Of a stretch of 64,000 nucleotides of DNA, positions 15,327-25,044 are shown one piece after another. The position numbers and the translations under genes are program-made. Position 1 is the stretch's first letter. The number at the start of each line of letters is the position of its first letter. The DNA lies in the NCBI RefSeq assembly GCF_000241955.1, contig NC_016818.1, forward strand, positions 806,001 to 870,000. The letters run 5' to 3'. The notes under the pieces are model-generated. The model was not told the DNA's origin, searched no databases, and was given only the letters and a program-made list of their open reading frames with translations. The stretch comes from Rahnella aquatilis CIP 78.65 = ATCC 33071 (lineage in GTDB: Bacteria; Pseudomonadota; Gammaproteobacteria; Enterobacterales; Enterobacteriaceae).

Positions 15327-15570
15327 AAAATAGCCTCTACATTGCTTAACGTGAGAATGGTATCAACCACAACCCCGGTTTTATCCTTAAAAGCGGTAAA
15401 GAACACGGCTGATATGTTACTTATATGTTGTAAGTATGGGGTCGATAGGTCACGTAAACAACGTGGTTTATTCAATGATTACGATAGTTTTTAGCTTTTG
15501 GTCCAAAGCCTGTGGCTTAGCTCACAGACATCAGGTAATCTTCGCGCCCTGCGCGTAGGTGGAGAGAAAA

Positions 15571-16674
15571 ATGAACGATTCATTCAGTGGCAAGAACGGC
15601 AAAGTCAAAGTGATGTACGTCCGCAGTGACGACGACGGCGATAACCGCAATAACGATAAACGTCCTTCTAACAATAAAGGACGTCCGGGCGATAAACCTC
15701 GCCAGGGTTCCCGTCCAGACGATGCCCGCCGCAATGAGCGTCGCAGCAGCGATTCCCGTGGCGATTCCCGCGGCCCGGCACCACGCCGTGGTGATGATCG
15801 CCCGCGTCGTCCGGCGCGTGACGACGACGGCCCGTACTCTTCGCCGTGGAAAACAGTTTCACGTCCGCCGGCAGATGAATCTGTTCCGGATCACGGCGGT
15901 ATCAGCGGTAAAAGTTTTATCGATCCTGAACAACTGCGTCGTCAGCGTCAGGAAGAAACCCGTGTGTATGGCGAAAACGCCTGTCAGGCACTGTTTGCCA
16001 GCCGTCCGGACGCCATCGTTCGTGCGTGGTTCGTGCAGTCCGTAACCCCGCGTTTTCGCGAAGCGCTGCGCTGGATGGCGGCGAACCGCAAAGCTTATCA
16101 TGTGGTTGAAGATGACGAACTGGCGAAAGCGTCCGGTACCGAACACCACGGCGGCGTGTGCTTCCTGATCAAAAAACGTCAGGGTCTGGATGCAGAAACG
16201 TATCTGCAAACGGCTCCGGCGAAAGACTGCGTACTGGCGCTGGAAAACGTCGGCAACCCGCACAACCTCGGTGGTATCATGCGTTCTTGTGCGCATTTTG
16301 GTATCAACGGGATGATGGTTCAGGATCCGGCTCAGCTGGAATCTGGCGCGGCAGTCCGTACCGCTGAAGGCGGCGCGGAGCATGTTAAAGCCATCAATGC
16401 TGATAACTTCCTTGAAGTGCTGGAAACTTTCCGTAAAGCGGGATACACCATCGTGACCACCTCCAGCCATAAAGGTACAGCGCTGGGCAAAGCACAGTTA
16501 CCGGCCAAAATGGTACTGGTGCTGGGCGAAGAAAGTGATGGTTTGTCTGACAGCGCATGGCAGCAGGGCGACCTGAGCGTGTCAATCGGCGGTACCGGCA
16601 AAGTGGAAAGCCTCAACGTTTCCGTGGCATCCGGTATTTTGCTGGCAGAATGGTGGCGTCAGAACCAGGCGTAG
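15571..16674 (+). CDS. yfiF: SpoU-family RNA methyltransferase YfiF
   Basis: Predicted SAM-dependent 2'-O-ribose RNA methyltransferase with a trefoil-knot fold; its target RNA is not settled in my knowledge. The first ~110 residues are low-complexity and rich in Arg, Asp, Gly and Pro, likely disordered and RNA-binding. A SpoU substrate-binding domain follows, then the catalytic domain with [23 protein letters not shown] and [17 protein letters not shown] at 15559 extends the frame, but AGGTGGAG overlaps that codon and sits well for ATG 15571, where E. coli YfiF also starts. It is divergent from trxC. Confidence 0.9.
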   Translation: MNDSFSGKNGKVKVMYVRSDDDGDNRNNDKRPSNNKGRPGDKPRQGSRPDDARRNERRSSDSRGDSRGPAPRRGDDRPRRPARDDDGPYSSPWKTVSRPPADESVPDHGGISGKSFIDPEQLRRQRQEETRVYGENACQALFASRPDAIVRAWFVQSVTPRFREALRWMAANRKAYHVVEDDELAKASGTEHHGGVCFLIKKRQGLDAETYLQTAPAKDCVLALENVGNPHNLGGIMRSCAHFGINGMMVQDPAQLESGAAVRTAEGGAEHVKAINADNFLEVLETFRKAGYTIVTTSSHKGTALGKAQLPAKMVLVLGEESDGLSDSAWQQGDLSVSIGGTGKVESLNVSVASGILLAEWWRQNQA

Positions 16675-16693
16675 TAGCCCGGTTTCAGCCATA

Positions 16694-16723
16694 AAAAAAC
16701 GGACGCTTAAGGCGTCCGTTTTG
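16694..16723. terminator. Bidirectional terminator between yfiF and emrB
   Basis: AAACGGACGC and GCGTCCGTTT form the stem, with T runs on both strands. It lies between two convergent genes and can end both transcripts. Confidence 0.9.
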
Positions 16724-16750
16724 CTTTCTGACTGTCAGGGATTGCCTGAA

Positions 16751-18286
16751 TCAGTGCGCGCCCCCCGCACCGCCGCCACTGGTGAATGGCGGTCGGGCGA
16801 ACCAGATTAAAATCAGCAACACCAGGAATGCGCCACCGGATAACCAGAAAATCTCATTGGCAGAGATAATTAATCCCTGATTGGTGATCTCCCGCGCTAT
16901 CCATCCTGAAGCCTGCTGGTGGCTCATGCCGAGGCCTTCCAGCTGCTGATAAGTCTGCGTCGCTGCCGGATTAAACGGCGTGATGTTTTCCGTTAACTGG
17001 GCGTGATGCAGCGATTCACGGTTCGACCACAACGTGGTGGTGATTGACGTACCAATCGAACCTGCCAGCGTACGGATAAAGTTCGACAGACTTGATGCCG
17101 CCGCCATCCGTTCCGGTGGTAATCCCGACAGAATAATGGTGGTCAGCGGCATGAAGAAGCAACCCACCGCAAAGCCCTGAATAAATTGTGGCCAGGCGGA
17201 CGCGCCAAAATCCATCCCCGGTTCGAACGTATACGCGCGCCAGAAGAAGCAATAGGCATACATGATAAAGCTGAAGGTCACCAGCTTTCGCATGTCCAGA
17301 CGATGTGCAAAACGCCCGATAATCGGCGACATCAGTACCGGCAAAATACCCACCGGCGCGGACGCCAGACCGGCCCAGGTGGCGGTATACCCGTAAACCT
17401 CCTGCAACAGCTGCGGCAGCAAGACAATGGCGCCGAAATAAAGCATGTAGGCCAGACTGATACACAACACACCAATGGTGAAGTTTCGCGATTTAAACAG
17501 TGACAGATCGACGATCGGATGCTCGTCGGTCAGTTCCCAGACCACAAGGAAACAGAGCGCGACCACCGCCACGACCGCCAGCACGATAATTTCTGTCGAG
17601 TTAAACCAATCCAGCTCCTTGCCCCGGTCAAGCATCACCTGCAAAGCACCGATACCCAGCACCAGCAGCACTAACCCCACACTGTCGATCGGACGGATCT
17701 GCGTGGCGGTTTCGCGTCCCTTCAGCGTTCTGAGCGTCAGGAACACCACGGCCAGGCCGATCGGTACATTGATGAAGAAGATCCAACCCCAGTGGTAGTT
17801 ATCACTGATATACCCGCCGAGGATCGGCCCGCAAATTGGGGCGACGATCACCGTCATCGACCAGAGCGCGAGCGCGGTACTTCGCTTGGCCGGCGGATAG
17901 TTATTCAGTAACAGACTTTGTGACAATGGGATCAGCGGACCTGCCACCACGCCCTGCAACACACGGAAGAAGATCAGCATTTCCAGACTGTTGGACATTC
18001 CGCACAACCACGAAGCAAGGGCAAACAGCACTGTGGACCACAGGAACAGTTTGACCTCACCGATGCGTTTTGCCAGCCAGCCGGTGATCGGGATCGAGAT
18101 GGCGTTCGCCACCCCGAACGAGGTAATCACCCAGGTGCCCTGTGAGTTTGAGGCACCCAGATTCCCGGCGATGGTCGGGATCGCCACGTTGGCGATCGTC
18201 GAGTCCAGCACCTGCATAAAGGTGGCCATAGACAAAGCCACCGTCATCCAGGCCAGCGGGGCGCCTACCAGCGGTTTATTTGCCAC
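16751..18286 (-). CDS. emrB: Multidrug efflux MFS transporter EmrB
   Basis: Inner-membrane, 14-segment drug:proton antiporter (DHA2 family) working with EmrA and an outer-membrane channel to expel hydrophobic compounds. 511 residues, with the motif-C-type segment ICGPILGGYISDNYHWGWIF around residue 150 and MQVLDSTIANVAIPTIAG near residue 25. The C terminus is the glycine-rich GGGAGGAH also found in E. coli. The start is GTG with GGAGG upstream; translation is probably coupled, as emrA ends 17 bases before. Confidence 0.96.
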   Translation of the reverse strand: MANKPLVGAPLAWMTVALSMATFMQVLDSTIANVAIPTIAGNLGASNSQGTWVITSFGVANAISIPITGWLAKRIGEVKLFLWSTVLFALASWLCGMSNSLEMLIFFRVLQGVVAGPLIPLSQSLLLNNYPPAKRSTALALWSMTVIVAPICGPILGGYISDNYHWGWIFFINVPIGLAVVFLTLRTLKGRETATQIRPIDSVGLVLLVLGIGALQVMLDRGKELDWFNSTEIIVLAVVAVVALCFLVVWELTDEHPIVDLSLFKSRNFTIGVLCISLAYMLYFGAIVLLPQLLQEVYGYTATWAGLASAPVGILPVLMSPIIGRFAHRLDMRKLVTFSFIMYAYCFFWRAYTFEPGMDFGASAWPQFIQGFAVGCFFMPLTTIILSGLPPERMAAASSLSNFIRTLAGSIGTSITTTLWSNRESLHHAQLTENITPFNPAATQTYQQLEGLGMSHQQASGWIAREITNQGLIISANEIFWLSGGAFLVLLILIWFARPPFTSGGGAGGAH

Positions 18287-18303
18287 AGAGGCCTCCGGAT
18301 GTT

Positions 18304-19479
18304 TTAGCCTGCATTGGCATGAATAACGTCAGAAATAATGGCGTTAACCGGCGCCAGATCCAGCGTCAGTGCTGAAGTCTGATACAGCGGTTCGCTGCGG
18401 ACTTTATTGGCCAGCACCAGACCCTCGCGGTTCTGAGTATCCACCGTCACCAGCGTCGATAAACCAATACGCAACGGATGTTCAGCCACTTCCTGATCGT
18501 TGAGTTCGATACGTACAGGCAGGCGCTGAACCACTTTGATCCAGTTGCCGGTGGCATTTTGCGCCGGTAACAGCGAGAACGCGCCGCCGGTACCCATATC
18601 CATACCGACCACTTTGCCGTGATATTTCACGTCGTCGCCGTACATATCGCTGACCACGGTTGCCACCTGACCAATACGCATATTGGCGAGCTGGGTTTCT
18701 TTAAAATTGGCATCGACCCAGATGTGATGCGCTGGCACCACGGCCATCAGGGAAGTTGTCGGGCTGATCTGCTGGCCAATTTGAACAGCACGGCGCGAGA
18801 CGAAACCGTCAACAGGGCTGCGCACTTTAGTACGTTGCAGGGCAAGCCATGCGTCACGAACCTGAGCGGCTGCCTGCAGAACCTGCGGTTGCTTATCGAC
18901 CGGCGTATCCAGAATCATCGCCTGGTTGGCGTTGTATTGCTGAACGGCGACATCGTATTGTGCTTTCGCGGTATCGACGGCGTCACGGGCGTGTTGCAGT
19001 TCTTCACGGCCAATCGCATCGACATTACCCAGCACAATGCGGCGCTTAAGGTCAGTCTGCGCCTGTTGCAGTTGCGTCTGACGCAGCGCGATATTGGCCT
19101 GATATTGCTTACCGTTAATGATCAACTGATGCGTCTGACGCACACTGTTCGCCAGCGCCGTTTTAGAGCGCTCGAAAGCCTGCTCTGCATCGGTCGGATC
19201 GAGGGTCACCAGCACGTCACCTTTTTTCACAAAGTCGGTGCTGTCGAAATTGACGTCGGTCACGCTGCCCGACACTTGCGCCATAATCTGCACCTGGTTA
19301 CCGGCCACATAAGCATCGTCGGTAGACTGGAAGTGACGTAATACCAGCAGCCAGTAGAACAGGTAGGCGATGGCGATAATAATGAAAATCCCGGTTAACA
19401 AGAGCATCGCGACTTTGCGCGTTTTCTTCTTATTTTTCGGAGCTTGCGGCGTTGCCTGAGTATCGGCATTTGCGCTCAT
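18304..19479 (-). CDS. emrA: Membrane fusion protein EmrA
   Basis: Periplasmic adaptor linking EmrB to an outer-membrane channel. One N-terminal membrane anchor (about residues 25-47) is followed by the lipoyl half-motif, a long alpha-helical hairpin (about 90-200) and the beta-barrel region with SPVDGFVSRRAVQIGQ. I use the ATG giving MSANADTQ, as in E. coli, with GGAGA upstream; a GTG four codons earlier (19491) overlaps that ribosome-binding site. It is the second-last gene of the mprA-omf-emrA-emrB operon. Confidence 0.95.
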   Translation of the reverse strand: MSANADTQATPQAPKNKKKTRKVAMLLLTGIFIIIAIAYLFYWLLVLRHFQSTDDAYVAGNQVQIMAQVSGSVTDVNFDSTDFVKKGDVLVTLDPTDAEQAFERSKTALANSVRQTHQLIINGKQYQANIALRQTQLQQAQTDLKRRIVLGNVDAIGREELQHARDAVDTAKAQYDVAVQQYNANQAMILDTPVDKQPQVLQAAAQVRDAWLALQRTKVRSPVDGFVSRRAVQIGQQISPTTSLMAVVPAHHIWVDANFKETQLANMRIGQVATVVSDMYGDDVKYHGKVVGMDMGTGGAFSLLPAQNATGNWIKVVQRLPVRIELNDQEVAEHPLRIGLSTLVTVDTQNREGLVLANKVRSEPLYQTSALTLDLAPVNAIISDVIHANAG

Positions 19480-19504
19480 GGTCTTCTCCACACTGAGTCT
19501 TTTA

Positions 19505-20959
19505 TTATGATTTTAGGTCCGCTGCCGGGGCCTGATAGCCACCCCCAAGCGCACGGATGAGACTGATTTTTGCCTGCATCAACTGACTGCTGGCAGTGAG
19601 TTGCGCCTGCTGTTGTTGCAGGAGCGCTGACTGGCTGGTTAACAGCTCATCCCGTCCGATGACGCCAGCGTTGTATCTTGCATCTGAAACGCGATACACC
19701 TCGTCCAGCGATTTAGCGGCAGAAGACGCCTGCTGCAATTGTTCAACGCTGCTTTTCGAGACCGTAATGGCATCCGCAGTTTGCTGGATGGCGTTCAGGA
19801 TGGTCTGGTTATACGACTCAACGGACTGGTCATATAACGCGGACTCTTCGCCCAGTTTGGCGCGCAGCGCACCGGCGTGGAAAATCGGCAGCGAAATGGC
19901 CGGCGCGATATTCCAGGCTTTACTGGCTGCTTCAAAAAGATTCGGGCTGGTGCCACCAAAGTTAGTGGTCGTCAGGCCACCGAAGGCACTGATAGAAAGG
20001 CTTGGGTAAAACTCTTTTTTCGCGGCGCTGACGCTCTGGGAATAGGATTCCACCAGATCACGCTGTGCGGCAATGTCAGGGCGTTTGCCGAGTAAATCCA
20101 GCGTCAGCTCACCTTGAGGTGCCAGCGCGTCTGGCGACGGCAATGCTACGGCGTGCAGCCCGTCCATCGCATCCGGGCCACGTCCCGCCAGCGCGGAAAG
20201 CTGATGGCGCAGCTGTTCGGTTTGCGACTTCAGATTGATGATTTGCTGTTTCGCGTTGTCGGCCTGTGCCTGGGTTTGCTGCGGAATTTCAATGCCGTAC
20301 ACACCGGCCTGATATTGCGCTTTGCGCAAATCAGCCAGATGCTGATTATTGTCCACTTCGTGTTGCAGAATATCCTGCAAGGCAAGATTGGCCTGCAACT
20401 GATAATAGGCTGACGCCACCGAACTGGTCAGCGTCAGAGCGGCTTCAGCCTGTTCGGCACGGGCGGAATCGACCTGTGCTTTCGCGGCATTCACCTGATT
20501 GCGGTATTTACCCCACCAGTCAAACTCATAGCTCAGATTCAGCCCGAGGCTGTTGCTGCTGTCGTAAATTGGCGCTTCGGGATAACTGGTCAGAAACGGC
20601 GGGATTGTGTTTTTTGCCACACGTTCACGACGCGTTGAACCGTTCAGATCCAGATAAGGGCCATTGGCGGCATCGGCCTCTCCCATCACACTTTGCGCTT
20701 CGCGCACCCGGGCGGCTGCCTGACGTAATGATGGCGAGTTTTGCAACGTCGTGGTCATCAGATTATCGAGTTGCGGGTCATTAAGACTGCGCCACCACTG
20801 AGGGCCGATAGTCAGGGAACTGACTTTTGCCTGCTGCAGATGAAGCTGTTGCGTATCCAGCAGCGACGACTGAGGGGCAATATTATTACCGGAGGCACAG
20901 CCGGCCAAAATCAAAACGGCAAACAGCGGCGTAAGCCTCCAGCGAGCTTGGAGTGACAT
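19505..20959 (-). CDS. NodT-family outer membrane efflux lipoprotein
   Basis: Outer-membrane channel of the TolC/OprM superfamily, very likely the exit duct for EmrAB. A signal peptide ends in the lipobox LILAGC (Cys around residue 21), so the protein is a lipoprotein. Two repeats of the outer-membrane efflux domain follow, with long alpha-helical stretches and the characteristic GxRPDIAAQRDL segment in the form LLGKRPDIAAQRDL. It sits between mprA and emrA. E. coli K-12 has no such gene in the emr operon and uses TolC. The closest named relatives I know are NodT/CusC-type channels. Confidence 0.9.
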   Translation of the reverse strand: MSLQARWRLTPLFAVLILAGCASGNNIAPQSSLLDTQQLHLQQAKVSSLTIGPQWWRSLNDPQLDNLMTTTLQNSPSLRQAAARVREAQSVMGEADAANGPYLDLNGSTRRERVAKNTIPPFLTSYPEAPIYDSSNSLGLNLSYEFDWWGKYRNQVNAAKAQVDSARAEQAEAALTLTSSVASAYYQLQANLALQDILQHEVDNNQHLADLRKAQYQAGVYGIEIPQQTQAQADNAKQQIINLKSQTEQLRHQLSALAGRGPDAMDGLHAVALPSPDALAPQGELTLDLLGKRPDIAAQRDLVESYSQSVSAAKKEFYPSLSISAFGGLTTTNFGGTSPNLFEAASKAWNIAPAISLPIFHAGALRAKLGEESALYDQSVESYNQTILNAIQQTADAITVSKSSVEQLQQASSAAKSLDEVYRVSDARYNAGVIGRDELLTSQSALLQQQQAQLTASSQLMQAKISLIRALGGGYQAPAADLKS

Positions 20960-20982
20960 GTGTGGTTTACCTGAACTGAAAT

Positions 20983-21504
20983 CTAGAGTTGTTGTAGTGC
21001 TGTCGCATCCATCTGATCAAGGCGAGTTAACAGTTTGCGCGTCAGGGTTTCTAACTGCTTCTGTTCATCTGCGTCTAGCGTCGACCAGAGGAAGTGCAGG
21101 CTCTTATGTTGAGGCGGCAGTAACTTCTGAATAAAGGCTTCACCGTCAGCCGTCAGGTGCAAATGCAGGCACCGGCGGTCGTTATCGCTTTCACGGCGTT
21201 CGATCCATCCGCGCTTTTCCAGCTCATCCGCAATACGGGTGGCGTTGGTGCGGGATGAACCCAGCGCAGAGCTGAGCTCCGAAGGCTGAATGCTGTGACT
21301 TTCCTGCGCATCAAGGGTGAGCAACGCCATAAACAGCGTTTCATTAATTCCTTGTGCTTTCAGCATCTTATTACGGTTTTCAAGCAATTTACTTTGCATG
21401 TGCATACACAGGCGGGTCAGCAAAATTTCCTGATAAGGAAAATCTTTTTGCTTTTTAGCCCGGAAATTTAACATGTTTTCAATTGGCGCGAACGAACTGT
21501 CCAT
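20983..21504 (-). CDS. mprA: MarR-family repressor MprA (EmrR)
   Basis: Represses the emr operon and releases DNA on binding uncouplers and other hydrophobic drugs. The winged helix-turn-helix is clear ([20 protein letters not shown], then wing residues [13 protein letters not shown]). The start ATG at 21504 gives MDSSFAPIE, as in E. coli; the frame stays open for 21 codons further upstream but these resemble no MprA. It is the first gene of the drug-efflux block, and autoregulation is expected. Length is 173 residues (E. coli 176). Confidence 0.95.
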   Translation of the reverse strand: MDSSFAPIENMLNFRAKKQKDFPYQEILLTRLCMHMQSKLLENRNKMLKAQGINETLFMALLTLDAQESHSIQPSELSSALGSSRTNATRIADELEKRGWIERRESDNDRRCLHLHLTADGEAFIQKLLPPQHKSLHFLWSTLDADEQKQLETLTRKLLTRLDQMDATALQQL

Positions 21505-21678
21505 ATGAGAAGCCTCATTAGTTACGAATGACATAGTAACGATGGTAATTAATAATATCAATGTCATGAATCACCAATTCTTTAGCAATTAGTGTTATCC
21601 ATAACTCCGGTGAATTATTCGATGTTTAATGTATCGGGCAGACTTTGCCCGGTTGTTACCTCGCGGTAAAAAAAGTCT

Positions 21679-22017
21679 TCAGCCTGCCAGCAGCATCACC
21701 TTGAACACCAGACCGTACGCGACGGCACCGGTCAGGGTGGCAATAATAATGCTTTTGGTACGCCAGAAAATCAGTGCGAGCAGAGCGAAACCCGCCAGCG
21801 ACGGCAGCAGCTTTTGCTGATCGCGCAGAATTTCAGGGGTGCCTGAAACCACCAGCAGCGCGCAAATTGAAGCGATACCAATGCTGTCGAGCACGCGGGA
21901 TAACGGGCCACTTTTCAGTCCTGATTTCTGCCGCGAACCCAGGCGCAGAGGCAGATACCGGAACAGGTAATTGACGGTGCCGACGAGCAGACAAACCAGA
22001 ATGACATCAGTGCTCAT
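21679..22017 (-). CDS. ygaH: Branched-chain amino acid exporter small subunit YgaH (AzlD)
   Basis: Small inner-membrane partner of YgaZ; together they export L-valine. 112 residues with about four hydrophobic segments and the AzlD-type motif NYLFRYLPLRLG. Its ATG overlaps the end of ygaZ by 11 bases, implying translational coupling and stoichiometric synthesis. Confidence 0.93.
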   Translation of the reverse strand: MSTDVILVCLLVGTVNYLFRYLPLRLGSRQKSGLKSGPLSRVLDSIGIASICALLVVSGTPEILRDQQKLLPSLAGFALLALIFWRTKSIIIATLTGAVAYGLVFKVMLLAG

Positions 22018-22783
22018 CTGAGGGGATCTCCGTGGCAGAATGGGCGTCGGGGCGTTGCAGCAAGGCGGCGAGACACCCGGCGCTCAGACCGCAGCCGATA
22101 GCCGCGGGAATCGACCAGAACAGCAGCCCGCCCAGCGCACCGGCCAGTGAGGCGACAAACACCATGCTCTGTCGGCGCTTAAAGGCTGCCAGCAAAAAAC
22201 TCAGGAACAGCGCTGGTAACATAAATCCCAGTGCGGCTTCGATGGCGGGGAAATTTTCCAGCGGACCATTGCCAAACAGCGCACCTGCTGCGGTGCCGGA
22301 AACCCATGAAAGCCATGATGACAACGCAATGCCGCACATCCAGTTTTCACTCCAGCTGCGTTTATCACGGATGAGTTTGGCCGTAGCGGCAGCGAACACT
22401 TCGTCCGTCAGGCCGAATGCCCAGAGCGCGGTTTTTTTGCCATTGAGTTTCCCCACCAGACGGTTACGCAGCGACGGGCCATACAGCACGTGCCGGACAT
22501 CCATCGCCATCACGGTCAGGGCGGAAACCCACAACGACATTCCTGCGCTGAGCAGCGCGGTGATCACAAACTGACTGGCGCCAGCGTAGATGAGAATGGA
22601 AAACAGCAGACTTTCAGCGGGTGTAAAACCCAGTTTGACGGCGCTAAGCCCGAATGCAAAAGCGATGGGCAGATAACCAATCACGATAGGCAGGCTATCG
22701 TTAATACCTTGTGCGAAAGTGGAAACGTGGACGGGGTCAGGTGCTTCGAGATCTGGATTGGTTTGCATGGGTGTTTGAAACAT
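22007..22783 (-). CDS. ygaZ: Branched-chain amino acid exporter large subunit YgaZ (AzlC)
   Basis: AzlC-family inner-membrane protein for L-valine efflux with YgaH. 258 residues, with family signatures YAGASQFVITALLSAG and MAMDVRHVLYGPSLR. A second in-frame ATG lies 15 bases downstream (MQTNPD) and neither start has a strong Shine-Dalgarno, so the start is uncertain by five codons. Gene order ygaZ-ygaH-mprA matches E. coli. Confidence 0.93.
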   Translation of the reverse strand: MFQTPMQTNPDLEAPDPVHVSTFAQGINDSLPIVIGYLPIAFAFGLSAVKLGFTPAESLLFSILIYAGASQFVITALLSAGMSLWVSALTVMAMDVRHVLYGPSLRNRLVGKLNGKKTALWAFGLTDEVFAAATAKLIRDKRSWSENWMCGIALSSWLSWVSGTAAGALFGNGPLENFPAIEAALGFMLPALFLSFLLAAFKRRQSMVFVASLAGALGGLLFWSIPAAIGCGLSAGCLAALLQRPDAHSATEIPSDEH

Positions 22784-22942
22784 TGTGAAACCGGATGGTT
22801 GCCGGCAAATAATTCATGGCGTAAACATTACCAGACTGTAAGTATCGTTGACACCCTTTGGTTCAAATAAATTTCTTCAATGACTATTCGCAAGCTAATC
22901 AGGAGGAGTGATGGTTCCCTCCTGATGTAGTTTCGTATGTTA

Positions 22943-24127
22943 TCAGGCCAGTGTGTACTTATGGCCCTTCCACCAGACCAGTAAATTCAGTAGACACATG
23001 ATGATGCCTGCTGCTGAGACCCCGTACCAGCCCGCCGCCTGATAGGCTGAAGCCGACACCAGCGACCCCACTGCACCACCAATAAAGTATGTCGTCATGT
23101 AACCCGCGGTCAGACGGTTACGCGCTTCCGGCATCGTTTTATAGATAACGCTTTGGTTGGTGATGTGTACGCCCTGAACCGAAAGGTCCAAAATGATGAT
23201 GCCGATAATCAGCGAAATCACCGAATATTGCCCGTATGCAATCGCAGCCCATGACAACAACAGCAATATCAGACCCGCTGTCGTGGTCAGATGCGCTTTG
23301 CCTTTATCCGCCAGATTCCCGGCACGGGTGGCCGCCAGCGCACCCGCCGCGCCCACCAGACCAAACAGGCCGATCACCCCTTCGGAATAGCGATACGCCG
23401 GGCCTGCGAGCAGGAACGCCATTGAGGTCCAGAGAATGCTGAAGTTGGCAAAACAGAACATACCGAGCAGCGCACGGGTGCGTAAAACAGGCGTACAGAT
23501 GAACAGGGTGAAAATGGATTTCAGCAACTGCGGATAGTTCAGATCTGTTTTCTGCTGATGCTTAGGCAGTTTGCGCCACAGTACCAGCGCCATCACGATC
23601 ATCAGCGCACTGGCGACCCAGTACACCGTCCGCCAGCCCCCGAGCGATGCCAGTGCCCCCGCGACGGTACGCGCCAGCAGGATCCCCAGTAACAGGCCGG
23701 ACATAATCAGCCCGACAATTTTACCGCGACGCTCAGGTTCCGCCAGCGTGGCCGCCAGCGGCACCAGAATTTGTGCCACTACCGAGAACAGTCCGGTGAG
23801 CGCCGTCCCGATCAGCATGATGGTCAGCGTCGGTGCCATTGCCGTGATCAGCAATCCGGCGGCAGAAAGCAGCGTCATCAGTACAATCAGACCGCGACGT
23901 TCAAACATATCGCCCAGTGGTACGATAAACATCAGGCCACAGGCATAACCGAGCTGGGCCACGGTGACAATAAATCCGGCCTGATTCACCGACAGGCTGA
24001 ATGCGCGGGCGATGGTTTCCAGCAGCGGTTGCGGATAATAGTTACTGGCGACGGCAAGTCCGGTGGCGACCGCCATCAGAATAATCAGCGCCGGGCTGAG
24101 CGGAGAATGTGTTGTAGTTTTTTTCAT
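22943..24127 (-). CDS. ygaY: MFS transporter, YgaY-type, intact
   Basis: Inner-membrane major facilitator of 394 residues with twelve predicted segments and the 2-3 loop signature GDMFERRG. Substrate unknown; related proteins are annotated as arabinose- or drug-efflux-like, which I would not adopt. It occupies the position of E. coli K-12 ygaY, a disrupted gene there, and here the frame is complete from MKKTTTH to KYTLA. It runs toward ygaZ with a 159-base gap. Confidence 0.85.
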   Translation of the reverse strand: MKKTTTHSPLSPALIILMAVATGLAVASNYYPQPLLETIARAFSLSVNQAGFIVTVAQLGYACGLMFIVPLGDMFERRGLIVLMTLLSAAGLLITAMAPTLTIMLIGTALTGLFSVVAQILVPLAATLAEPERRGKIVGLIMSGLLLGILLARTVAGALASLGGWRTVYWVASALMIVMALVLWRKLPKHQQKTDLNYPQLLKSIFTLFICTPVLRTRALLGMFCFANFSILWTSMAFLLAGPAYRYSEGVIGLFGLVGAAGALAATRAGNLADKGKAHLTTTAGLILLLLSWAAIAYGQYSVISLIIGIIILDLSVQGVHITNQSVIYKTMPEARNRLTAGYMTTYFIGGAVGSLVSASAYQAAGWYGVSAAGIIMCLLNLLVWWKGHKYTLA

Positions 24128-24291
24128 AATGAGAATAAACGGATCTTATTGAAGAAGCAGGGAAAGGCGAATGACGATTATCGTTTTGGTCAAAATATTA
24201 AACCAATGAATAGTTTTAATGGCAACTATCTGGTTTTGTAATAAACGCAATAATAAGGAAGCAGCAGGAGGCGTTTCCTGCTGCCAGATTG

Positions 24292-24723
24292 TCAGGCCAG
24301 CAATTCCTTACGTGCCGCCATCGCCAGAAAATGGCTGCGGTCGCGATACGACGGATGATTTTTAACTTTATTATCAATGCGCTTGATCAGGGTGTCAGGC
24401 AGCGAAATATTGATCCGGTGTGCTTTCCCTTCGAATTCTGAGAGATCAATATCAATCAGAAACCAGGTATCGAAGTCGGCATATTCGGGACTGGCGGCAT
24501 AGACTAAATGGCCCGCGTCGAAAATGTCGTCAACCACGAAACGTTCGCTGTCGATCAAATCTTCTACTGTCATCAGGATGGCTTCGCGAACCATAGGGCC
24601 GATTTCTTCACGGGTATCCGCTGCAGAAAAACATCCGTAATCAAACGCGGTAAAGGCAGGCACCACCATACCGTAGGCGGTTTTGTCATCTTTTGGTGTT
24701 TCAAGACCGACTGAAAAGAACAT
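24292..24723 (-). CDS. hicB: HicB-type antitoxin
   Basis: Antitoxin of a type II module: an N-terminal partially degraded RNase H-like domain and a C-terminal ribbon-helix-helix (HRINISLPDTLIKRIDNKV, about residues 101-119), which would bind the operator. The start is ATG 24723, preceded by GGAGG 6 bases away; a TTG two codons upstream is less likely. It lies 21 bases after hicA, the canonical toxin-first order. Confidence 0.92.
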   Translation of the reverse strand: MFFSVGLETPKDDKTAYGMVVPAFTAFDYGCFSAADTREEIGPMVREAILMTVEDLIDSERFVVDDIFDAGHLVYAASPEYADFDTWFLIDIDLSEFEGKAHRINISLPDTLIKRIDNKVKNHPSYRDRSHFLAMAARKELLA

Positions 24724-24744
24724 ATTCAACCTCCGGTTGCAGGA

Positions 24745-24927
24745 TCATATCCCTGCCATTTTCATAATGGATTTGAGAGTTCCCACAGGTAAATCATTTT
24801 TGGGGTGGGGAACGGGAAATGTTTTGTTGGTGATGGGTGACCACCAAATTTGATGACTTCCTCCCCGGTGACGCTTGAGTTCACAACCCGCTGCAAGCAG
24901 CGCTTTAATCAATTCCGTCGATTTCAT
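24745..24927 (-). CDS. hicA: HicA-type mRNA interferase toxin
   Basis: A 60-residue double-stranded-RNA-binding-fold RNase that cleaves mRNA when free of HicB. The key histidine is in RGGSHQIW (about residue 25), followed by the typical PHPKNDLPVGTLKSIMKMAGI-type C-terminal helix. ATG 24927 has GGGAGAG upstream, and the codons before it in the same frame do not resemble HicA. The pair is inserted between ygaY and the proU genes, so it is probably an acquired or mobile-derived module. Confidence 0.93.
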   Translation of the reverse strand: MKSTELIKALLAAGCELKRHRGGSHQIWWSPITNKTFPVPHPKNDLPVGTLKSIMKMAGI

Positions 24928-24987
24928 AAGCTCTCCCTGGTGAGGAATAATTATACACACGAATACACACGAACTCAATCACCCCAC

Positions 24988-25018
24988 AAAAAAACGGGCG
25001 GAGATTTCTCTCCGCCCG
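24988..25018 (-). terminator. Intrinsic terminator of the proU operon
   Basis: CGGGCGGAGA pairs perfectly with TCTCCGCCCG around GAAA, followed by seven T on the minus strand, 26 bases after the last proX stop. It insulates hicAB from proU. Confidence 0.94.
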
Positions 25019-25044
25019 CGGGTCTGACTGAGTCTGTGACTGCG

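Noticed and set aside
15327..15570. OxyR site before trxC
   Set aside because: Isolated ATAG-like bits occur, but not the four-part ATAG/CTAT spacing needed.
18619..19341. Plus-strand open frame of 240 codons
   Set aside because: Antisense to emrA with no ribosome-binding site or recognisable domain.
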